Part shown: positions 58,122 to 64,000 of the stretch, piece by piece
Numbering within the stretch: position 1 is the first letter of the stretch
Layout: every line of letters starts with the position of its first letter
Origin: JAVBNT01 sp031551355
Lineage (GTDB): Bacteria; Vulcanimicrobiota; CADAWZ01
Direction of reading: 5' to 3'
Assembly (NCBI GenBank): GCA_031551355.1
Contig: JAVBNT010000009.1
Span: forward strand, 1 to 64,000
DNA length: 64,000 nt
Made by a program: the position numbers and the translations under genes
The notes under the pieces: model-generated
Database searches by the model: none
What the model saw: the letters and a program-made list of their open reading frames with translations, nothing else
Told to the model about the DNA's origin: nothing

Positions 58122-60298
58122 GTGATACTGCATTTAAACTTTTACACCCTAAAATACAGCATTCACTTTACAAAATGAAGTGGGAAGAGCTCAGAGCCAT
58201 TCAGGTCGACTCGATCCGCACTGTTTTGACGGGTCATGAACATATTATTATCTCGGCAATGACTTCCGGCGGCAAAACCGAAGCCGCCTTTTTACCTGTC
58301 CTTTCAAAAATTTTATCTTCCGGCGGACCTGGTATCAAAGCCCTGTATGTCGGCCCCTTAAAAGCCCTGATCAACGATCAGTTCCGGCGTCTGGAAGAGT
58401 TGTGCTGTGAGGCGGAAATCCCTGTCCATAAATGGCATGGGGACGTTCCGGGGGCGCCCAAAAAAAGAATGCTTGCCGATCCGGATGGAGTTCTGCTGAT
58501 TACTCCGGAATCGCTGGAGTCCCTTTTCCTCAATCATCCCGGAGAACTTGTTAGTCTTTTTACCAATCTTGAATTTATCGTCATCGACGAGCTGCACTCG
58601 TTTATCGGTGTGGAACGCGGCGCTCATTTGAAAAGTCTGCTGAATCGTTTGCTTCGTTTCAGTTCACACCGCGTCAGAAAAATCGGTTTGTCGGCCACTT
58701 TGGGTGAACCGGAACTGGTGAATGTCTGGCTTTGTCCCCATGAACCGGGTAATGTCGTATTGATCCGTGACGAGTGCGGAGCCCAAAAAACGGTTAAATA
58801 TCTGGTTAAGGGTTATCCGTGCGGACGCAATCCCGGCCTTGGGGATAATTGGGAAGCTGATTGCAGCGGACTTGTTGAAGATCTTGTAAAGTCGTTTTAC
58901 GGTCATACGGCGCTTATTTTCGTTAACAGCCGCAAATATCTGGAATTTTATACCGATCAGATCAACCGTCTGCTGGAAATGCGGAAGATGCCCAATATGT
59001 TCCGTATTCACCACGGTTCGCTGTCAAAAACCGAAAGAGAAGCGGCGGAAGAGGCGTTGCGCTCAGATATTCCCGCTGTGACTCTCTGTTCAAGTACTTT
59101 GGAGCTTGGCATTGATGTCGGCAATGTCGCCATGGTCGGCCATATCGGCGCTCCCTGGTCGGTAAATTCGCTGGTCCAGCGGCTTGGGCGCAGCGGCCGC
59201 CGTAAAGGTGCGCCGTGTGTGATGATTGTTTATCTTACGGAGAATACTCCGTCTGCGGACTCACCTCTGGTGGTAAGACTGTTTCCACAGCTTTTACAAT
59301 CGGTGGCGATGACTGAACTTATGCTGGAAAAATGGTGCGAACCGCCGCAAACGAACCGTCTTCACCTTTCGGCACTCGTTCAGCAGATTATGAGCGTGAT
59401 CGCCGAGAGAGGAGGGGCGTTACCCGAAGGACTTTTTGAAGTTCTGATCGCAAAGGGAGCCTTTACCAATGTCGGCCGCCGGCTTTTTGCCGGTGTTCTG
59501 GCGGGATTGGTCTCATCCGATTTGATTGAAAAGACGGCCGAAGGCGAGTTTATTCTCGGTTTAAAGGGAGAGCGGATTGTCAGGAGTTTTGACTTTTACT
59601 CATCTTTTATGACTTTGCCGGAGATGAAAGTTGTTGCCGGCGGTACTTTTATCGGGACTATTGCCTGGTCTCCGGGAACTGCTCCCGGTTCATTGCTGAT
59701 TTTGTCGGGAAAAAGGTGGAAAATTCTTGAAGTGGATCTGCAGAAAGGCGAAATTCTCGCAGAGCCTTCACAGGGCGGCAGTATACCCAATTTCACAGCT
59801 GTTTCGGCGATTGATATACATCCGATGATCCGCGAGGCAATGCTGGATGTCCTCAGATCCGATAATATTCCCCCGTATCTGGACCGTCAGGCTGCGGAGA
59901 TGCTGCAGTATGCCCGCTTTCAGGCCCGTGAATCAGGTTTGTTTGCAAATAATTATATCTGTGAAAGAAACAGGATCGTATGGTTTACCTGGAGCGGTTC
60001 GCGCATCAACCGCACGCTTTGGGCTTTGGGCAGATATGCCGGTCTTTGCGTTGAGCTCGATTCGATCGCCGGTATTTCCCTGGAGTTTGTCAAAACCTCC
60101 TGGGAAGATATAGGTAATGCCTACCGTAAACTCCTTGAGGATCTGCCGCCGGTGGAAAAGCTTGCACAGATGTTTCCCATCAGGGCTTTTGAAAAGTATG
60201 AGTTATATCTTACGGAAGATGTGCAGACGGTTTTATTTGCCAGAAATTATCTTGATTGGGAGGGGGCTAAGGAACTCCTCACCCGCTCCTTCCACTGA
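58118..60298 (+). CDS. Lhr-like DEAD/DEAH-box helicase (BrxHI-like)
   Basis: A 726-residue superfamily 2 helicase. Motif I is TSGGKTEA (49-56), Ia GPLKALINDQF, II DELH (157-160), III SATLGEP, V STLELGIDVG and VI QRLGRSGRRKG. The core is followed by about 300 residues with the winged-helix and C-terminal layout of Lhr-type helicases. BREX and related systems use such helicases with BrxD ATPases. Single-stranded DNA translocation is expected. It is the last gene of the operon; no methylase, PglZ or nuclease follows. Confidence 0.92.
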   Translation: MSDTAFKLLHPKIQHSLYKMKWEELRAIQVDSIRTVLTGHEHIIISAMTSGGKTEAAFLPVLSKILSSGGPGIKALYVGPLKALINDQFRRLEELCCEAEIPVHKWHGDVPGAPKKRMLADPDGVLLITPESLESLFLNHPGELVSLFTNLEFIVIDELHSFIGVERGAHLKSLLNRLLRFSSHRVRKIGLSATLGEPELVNVWLCPHEPGNVVLIRDECGAQKTVKYLVKGYPCGRNPGLGDNWEADCSGLVEDLVKSFYGHTALIFVNSRKYLEFYTDQINRLLEMRKMPNMFRIHHGSLSKTEREAAEEALRSDIPAVTLCSSTLELGIDVGNVAMVGHIGAPWSVNSLVQRLGRSGRRKGAPCVMIVYLTENTPSADSPLVVRLFPQLLQSVAMTELMLEKWCEPPQTNRLHLSALVQQIMSVIAERGGALPEGLFEVLIAKGAFTNVGRRLFAGVLAGLVSSDLIEKTAEGEFILGLKGERIVRSFDFYSSFMTLPEMKVVAGGTFIGTIAWSPGTAPGSLLILSGKRWKILEVDLQKGEILAEPSQGGSIPNFTAVSAIDIHPMIREAMLDVLRSDNIPPYLDRQAAEMLQYARFQARESGLFANNYICERNRIVWFTWSGSRINRTLWALGRYAGLCVELDSIAGISLEFVKTSWEDIGNAYRKLLEDLPPVEKLAQMFPIRAFEKYELYLTEDVQTVLFARNYLDWEGAKELLTRSFH

Positions 60299-60324
60299 GA
60301 CGGTGAATCGCACCCATACGCGTT

Positions 60325-60400
60325 GTCAAATTTGATGTTCGCTCATTCCGGCGTAGTCCGGCTACGCCTCAATCGTCGAAATCGAATTTGCCTTAGCCTA
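60325..60400. repeat. Palindromic element A (imperfect)
   Basis: GTCAAATTTGATGTTCG pairs loosely with CGAAATCGAATTTGCC around a perfect inner stem GGCGTAG/CTACGCC. It is related in sequence to the second palindrome about 130 bases later. Confidence 0.6.
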
Positions 60401-60456
60401 TGGGCACAATTGACCGACTCAGCCGGGTAATCAATTGAAACAGGCGAATCTGTGTC

Positions 60457-60526
60457 GTCAAATAAAATTTCTCTCCCTGCGACGTAGTATAACTACGCCT
60501 CAGTCGTAGAAATTTTATTTGACTTA
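60457..60526. repeat. Palindromic element B (near perfect)
   Basis: GTCAAATAAAATTTCT and AGAAATTTTATTTGAC are exact 16-base arms around an inner CGTAGT/ACTACG stem and CCTCAGTCG. Its core matches element A (GCGTAGT..CTACGCCTCA). It lies between the helicase and the TIR gene and may be a cruciform or REP-type element. Confidence 0.7.
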
Positions 60527-60595
60527 ACATCTCCACCTGTTTGAATTGATTTTAATTTTTGGATAAATTTTCTAGTTATCTTAAGAGGCTTTTTT

Positions 60596-61715
60596 ATGAA
60601 GAAACCAACCGTATTTTTTAGTCATTCAAGCAAAGATTCAGCAATGATTTTAGCTATTAAAAATAAACTGGATTCTATAACCGGAGGGACTAGAGATTTT
60701 TCAGTCGAGCGATGGTCAAAGTATTCCTTTCGGTCATAATTGGATACACAAAATTGAGGAAGGTCTGAAGCAGGCAGCGATTATGTTTGTTTTTGTAACT
60801 CCTAACTCAATCGTTTCTAATTGGATTTATTTTGAATCCGGTTTTGCTTATTCAAAAGGCATAGAGGTTATTCCTGTCGGCATAGGAATTGATATAGCTT
60901 TATTAAAGGCTCCGTTAAGTCTTTTACAAGGATTTAACATTAGTTCAAGCGACGGAATGAATAATTTTGTCTCTGTTATTAATAAAAAATTTGACTATCG
61001 TTTCGAAGAAAAATTTACAGATGTAGATTATTCTGGTATAAATATACTTCAGAATAAAGGGTCAATATCAATTGATTTTAGAAATATTTTTAGTTCTATA
61101 AATTCTGAACTATTATCTGAATATGAAGATGGGCAAGGTGGAAAAATTATATGTAATATTGAAGATTTTTTTGAAAAAATGATTGGTTATCTTGATTGTA
61201 ATGGCATAAAATACTCACAAACAGACTCTAAAAGCTCAAAAATAATTTTAGTTTATGGTATTAAGATAATATATACAATAGGTAAAAAGCAGGATGATAG
61301 TGGTTCGGTAAAGCAAAAAGGTTTGGATAAAATAGATTTTATTATATCGCCTTACAATTTTGAGAAATCGTTTAGTTTATTTGTTAAACTCATTCAGTTG
61401 CTTTTAGAGGAAAAATGGATTTATCTTAATTTCAAATTAAATAGCGGATATAAGTATTTAACCGGGGAAGAACATTTGGCAGCGATATTTTCAATGTATC
61501 CCGAAGAATATGGTTTTTCAGAGAAAAATGCAGGCTATTTTAAATATAGGGATAGTTCTATAGAGTTTTCGATATTAAGTTTTGTTAAGTTTATTGGACA
61601 TCTAGAGTCGTATGATTTAATGAGGTTGGCTTTTTGGCCAGATAAAGTCAGCTCTTCTGATGTTGGCATGTTGCTTTGCTCTTTGCAGGATATGGGTGTT
61701 ATTATGCAGCTATAA
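60596..61715 (+). pseudogene. TIR-domain protein gene with a frameshift
   Basis: The first frame (47 codons) reads MKKPTVFFSHSSKDSAMILA, the start of a bacterial TIR domain, and then leaves the correct frame near 60690. The +1 frame continues with SSDGQSIPFGHNWIHKIEEG, IMFVFVTPNSIVSNWIYFE and VIPVGIGIDIALL, the rest of the same TIR domain, plus a C-terminal part of about 200 residues of unknown type. One extra base (or two lost) near GGGACTAGAGATTTT explains it. It has an AAGAGG ribosome site. Base composition is clearly more AT-rich than the helicase operon. TIR domains in such positions often cleave NAD+ in phage defence. It could be inactive, phase-variable or a sequencing error. Confidence 0.75.
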
Positions 61716-61773
61716 AGATTAATATTTAAAATAACAAGTAACTTGTCATTTCATATATCCTCTGGTGGATTGT

Positions 61774-61796
61774 CATTCCCTTGCAGGCGGGAATCC
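61774..61796. repeat. GGATTCCCGC palindrome, copy 2 (imperfect)
   Basis: CATTCCCTTGCAGGCGGGAA then TCC, ending four bases before the GIY-YIG start codon. It marks the left edge of the element. Confidence 0.85.
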
Positions 61797-61799
61797 ATT

Positions 61800-62153
61800 A
61801 TGAAAAAATATTATGTTTATATAATGTCAAATAAGAAAAATGGAACAATGTATATCGGCGTTACGAATAATTTGGAGCGTCGTGTTTTTGAACATAAGAA
61901 TCATTTGGTTGATGGTTTCACGAATAAGTATGATCTTAATAAATTGGTTTGGTTTGCGGAGACAAATACTGCTGAAAGCGCTGTATTAAAAGAAAAGCAA
62001 ATGAAAAAGTGGAACAGGGCCTGGAAAATAAAACTGATTGAAGGAAATAATCCTGAGTGGAAAGATTTAAGTGAAGAGTGGTATGGATTCCCGCCTGCGC
62101 GGGAATGTCATTTTTATCGCAATCGGATCTTACGGATTTTGATGTTTCTATAA
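61800..62153 (+). CDS. GIY-YIG nuclease-domain protein
   Basis: A 117-residue protein starting MKKYYVYIMSNKKNGTMYIG, the GIY-YIG fold motif (YVYIM..YIG at 5-20), with Arg in LERRVFEH, the metal-site Glu in LKEKQMKKW and Asn72. The family normally ends soon after NPEWKDL. Here the frame runs on through a palindrome (EEWYGFPPARECHF), adding about 20 residues that are probably not part of the fold. ATG is chosen over an upstream in-frame TTG inside the repeat. Palindromes flank both ends and a deleted copy exists at 54.2 kb, so it behaves like part of a small mobile element. Confidence 0.88.
   Translation: MKKYYVYIMSNKKNGTMYIGVTNNLERRVFEHKNHLVDGFTNKYDLNKLVWFAETNTAESAVLKEKQMKKWNRAWKIKLIEGNNPEWKDLSEEWYGFPPARECHFYRNRILRILMFL
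62085..62107. repeat. GGATTCCCGC palindrome, copy 3
   Basis: GGATTCCCGCCTGCGCGGGA then ATG; it lies within the 3' end of the GIY-YIG frame. Confidence 0.9.
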
Positions 62154-62170
62154 AGTACATTGGGGAGTGT

Positions 62171-62194
62171 CATTCCCGCGCAGGCGGGAATCCA
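62171..62194. repeat. GGATTCCCGC palindrome, copy 4
   Basis: CATTCCCGCGCAGGCGGGAA then TCCA, the right edge of the GIY-YIG element. Copies 3 and 4 are in opposite senses. Confidence 0.9.
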
Positions 62195-62235
62195 TCTTAC
62201 ATGTTATTGGTTATAGGTATTAAGGGAGGTTTTTT

Positions 62236-62802
62236 ATGAATTACAGAATTGCGTTTTTTGTTTTGTTGATGATTTTTGTCTTAATGCCCTGCGGCAGTGC
62301 AATGGCCGCGGCGGAGAAGTTTACGGGTAAGCTTAGTTATTCGGTGCTTAAAAGTTTTAAGTTTGATTTTCCCCGTGACTGGAAAGTAAGGACAAAGGAA
62401 AATCCTTTTGATCTTCAGTGTGTTTCCCGGCAAGAAGACGCTACAACCGGTATTTTTGTTTTTTCGCGTGAAGATATCGGCGACGACGGCAGTGCCGACG
62501 ATATCTTCAAGGCTCAGATAGAGGATTTGCGCAGCAAACGCAAGGGTTTTAAGCTGATCGAAACCGCAAGACCTCTGAATACAGGCGGGAAAAAAATCAA
62601 GACCTCGGTTTACTCCGGAACAAGGAACGGCATGAAAAATTATTATATTTTTTCTCTGATTGAATTTGAGAAATATGATAAATTTGCTGTTGTTCTCCAG
62701 ACCTGCTTTCCAAGTGATTATGTTAAATATGGTCCGGTTTTGAAAGAAATAGTGGAATCCTGCAAGCCCGCTCATTATGACCGGGCTGTGCCAAAGAAAT
62801 GA
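62236..62802 (+). CDS. Exported protein, DcrB/PsbP-like
   Basis: A 188-residue protein with a signal peptide (IAFFVLLMIFVLMPCGSAMAAA). The mature part has FKFDFPRDWKVRTKENPFDLQCVSRQ, resembling the FxxPxxW start of DcrB/PsbP-like domains, and SLIEFEKYDKFAVVLQTCFPSDYVKYGPVLKEIVESC near the end. It has an AGGGAGG ribosome site. Periplasmic location is likely; function unknown. Confidence 0.7.
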   Translation: MNYRIAFFVLLMIFVLMPCGSAMAAAEKFTGKLSYSVLKSFKFDFPRDWKVRTKENPFDLQCVSRQEDATTGIFVFSREDIGDDGSADDIFKAQIEDLRSKRKGFKLIETARPLNTGGKKIKTSVYSGTRNGMKNYYIFSLIEFEKYDKFAVVLQTCFPSDYVKYGPVLKEIVESCKPAHYDRAVPKK

Positions 62803-62813
62803 TAAAAATTGCC

Positions 62814-63650
62814 TCACAATAAGTCCTGCCGGGTCTTCTTTGTCTCGCACGGAACACCAACCTGGCATTTGCCGCAGCCGTAATACGGTCTATGCCGTTC
62901 CAAAACTCTTTCGAGGAATTGCGAACATTTTGTGTGATCTTTGCCGGTTTCTCCGGAGATCGCGTCTGCCGGGCAGTTTTCCGCGCATTTGCCGCACATG
63001 CAGCAATATTCATAGAGGCCGTGATATTTGCGCGTGTCCGCTTCCGTTTCCATTTCTGTGATGACACTTCCCAGCCTGCCGGCAATTCCTTTTTCGGTAA
63101 TCAGCCCTTTGGACAGCCCGAATGTGCCGAGCCCGCCGATGAAGGCAACATGGCGTTCCGACCAGTTGCTGGTAAAGGTAATCAGACCGTCCCCAAAAAT
63201 TTTGCCGGTTCCGGAGGCACTGATAAACCGTGGATCGGCCGCCGGTGTTACCGTCTGCCAGCCGTTCGTTTCCAGTTCATCTTTAATAAAGGCGGCCAGA
63301 GAGCTGACGAATACCTGGCCTTCAATACGGCCGTTCATCCATCCGTCGGAGGGCCATTTCATATTTTCCGTATTGCTCCCGCGTATGGCGGATGTAAACG
63401 GCAGAAAAAAAGAAATCACCGTTTTAGCTTTTGCCAGCCACTCTTTAGGGAGCATAAAATGAGGGCCGATTACTTCTTTGTTTTTTAATTGCCTAAACAT
63501 TTCGTCGTCTGCCGAAGCAAATGAAAGTATCGGCGTCTCAAAAATTTTAACTCCTGCCAGTTCGGGACGGAGTGCTTTTTCGGCAGAGATGAAATTTTGC
63601 CGGGAGTTTTCCGTGAAATATGCGGTTTTTTCAATTAGTGATTCTTTCAT
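62814..63650 (-). CDS. 4Fe-4S binding protein (epoxyqueuosine-reductase-like)
   Basis: A 278-residue protein whose C-terminal third carries two cluster motifs: CCMCGKCAENCPADAIS and a later CSQFL..GCGKCQVGVPC set. The N-terminal part (about 1-180), with VISFFLPFTSAIRGSNTENMKWPS, FVSSLAAFIKDELETNGW and ERHVAFIGGLGTFGLSKGLITEKGIAGRLGSVIT, resembles QueG-related proteins, but the enzyme is shorter and lacks its full set, so tRNA epoxyqueuosine reduction is not assured. ATG is chosen because CCGGAGG lies 8 bases upstream; the in-frame ATG 8 codons earlier precedes that site. Confidence 0.85.
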   Translation of the reverse strand: MKESLIEKTAYFTENSRQNFISAEKALRPELAGVKIFETPILSFASADDEMFRQLKNKEVIGPHFMLPKEWLAKAKTVISFFLPFTSAIRGSNTENMKWPSDGWMNGRIEGQVFVSSLAAFIKDELETNGWQTVTPAADPRFISASGTGKIFGDGLITFTSNWSERHVAFIGGLGTFGLSKGLITEKGIAGRLGSVITEMETEADTRKYHGLYEYCCMCGKCAENCPADAISGETGKDHTKCSQFLERVLERHRPYYGCGKCQVGVPCETKKTRQDLL

Positions 63651-63966
63651 TTCATTGTCCTCCGGAGTGTTCATATAGCTGATTGTATCACAAAAATACG
63701 ATTTGCACTCTGTGTACAGTAACCGGAAAAAATCCGTATCAATTCAATTATTACCAATTCTTGAAAATTAGTAGAAGGATGTCATACAGGTCCCCGTTTT
63801 CACGAGGATAAACTCCGGCGGGTATCCAGAGAGAGAAAACTGAAATGAGTATTATTTTTTCCGGTTACTATATATGAAAGAGCTGTATGACTTTAATTGC
63901 CGTAAAGTAAAACAGGCGGACCTAAATAGCCCGCCTGTTTCTAAGTTAAACTGTTTTTTTGCCGGT
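63651..63966. other. Gene-free spacer
   Basis: No gene recognised. It contains the terminator of the leftward gene that enters from the right edge. Confidence 0.5.
63910..63940 (-). terminator. Terminator of the leftward gene at the right edge
   Basis: AAACAGGCGG and CCGCCTGTTT form a perfect 10-bp stem with an 11-base loop, ending in TTTT on the minus strand. Confidence 0.75.
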
Positions 63967-64000
63967 TTACTCGGTTACGGCAATAATTCTTCTCAGCACA
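63967..64000 (-). CDS. C-terminal end of a leftward gene (partial)
   Basis: Minus-strand reading VLRRIIAVTE then TAA, cut by the window edge and followed by a terminator. Only about ten residues are visible, so no product can be named. Confidence 0.4.
   Translation of the reverse strand, partial: VLRRIIAVTE

Noticed and set aside
54508..60298. Complete BREX system
   Set aside because: PglZ, BrxA, BrxB, BrxC and the PglX methylase are all absent; only the ATPase/helicase pair resembles BREX.
61743..61799. Upstream TTG start of the GIY-YIG protein
   Set aside because: The extra residues are a translation of the palindrome; the fold starts at MKKYYVYIM.
62814..63650. Calling the Fe-S protein queG
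   Set aside because: It is shorter than QueG and its N-terminal part does not show the full cobalamin-binding features, so only family resemblance is claimed.

Overview
The window is the chromosomal replication-origin region of a low-to-moderate GC bacterium, followed by core metabolism and an accessory segment at the right end. The order recR-ybaB-receiver-dnaX-rsmG-mnmE-jag-yidC-yidD-rnpA-rpmH, read leftward from a DnaA-box-rich, AT-rich intergenic region, with dnaA-dnaN read rightward, is the classic oriC layout. hldD (heptose epimerase for lipopolysaccharide), a beta-barrel-like outer-membrane protein and several lipoproteins point to a diderm envelope, although YidC is the short form without the large periplasmic domain. 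Rubrerythrin suggests life with little oxygen. The combination does not match a textbook phylum; an uncultured diderm lineage is likely, but the phylum cannot be fixed from this sequence alone.

Layout: 1-8.7 kb, leftward DNA-repair, replication and translation genes. 8.7-12 kb, oriC, dnaA, dnaN. 12.0-12.9 kb, four tRNA genes surrounding tadA, whose known tRNA substrate, tRNA-Arg(ACG), is encoded just upstream. 13-21.4 kb, mixed small genes: zinc-ribbon protein, MarC, NTF2-like, alpha/beta hydrolase, a repeat protein, methyltransferase, YwqG-like, LysE, CPBP protease. 21.5-29.8 kb, gyrB, gyrA, then gap-pgk-tpiA-secG. 29.9-33.5 kb, peptide-transporter binding protein and two ATPases without permeases. 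33.6-40.9 kb, DUF3857 protein, ispE, a nucleotidyltransferase, a LIM-like micro-protein, an EF-G paralogue and a lipoprotein. 41-46.2 kb, a candidate structured RNA between dispersed repeats, hldD, tRNA-Pro, branched-chain aminotransferase, rubrerythrin and a divergent DnaB-like ATPase. 46.3-54 kb, NHL-propeller lipoprotein, a second lipoprotein, urocanate hydratase and NudC.

The accessory segment is at 54.1-62.2 kb. It holds a tightly coupled three-gene operon (membrane-anchored TerB-N/TerB/TerB-C protein, BrxD-like ATPase, Lhr-like helicase joined by ATGA overlaps), two long palindromes, a frameshifted TIR-domain gene and a GIY-YIG nuclease gene bracketed by palindromic repeats. A deleted copy of the same GIY-YIG element lies just before the operon. 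This looks like a defence-type island and is the most interesting part of the window.

Three further patterns stand out. A dispersed repeat, with an intrinsic-terminator head and a CACAGAG-rich tail, recurs after several genes in sense orientation. One copy lies beside the remnant of a GxxExxY gene. An unusual promoter module is shared by the repeat-protein gene near 17.0 kb and the candidate noncoding RNA near 41.3 kb.
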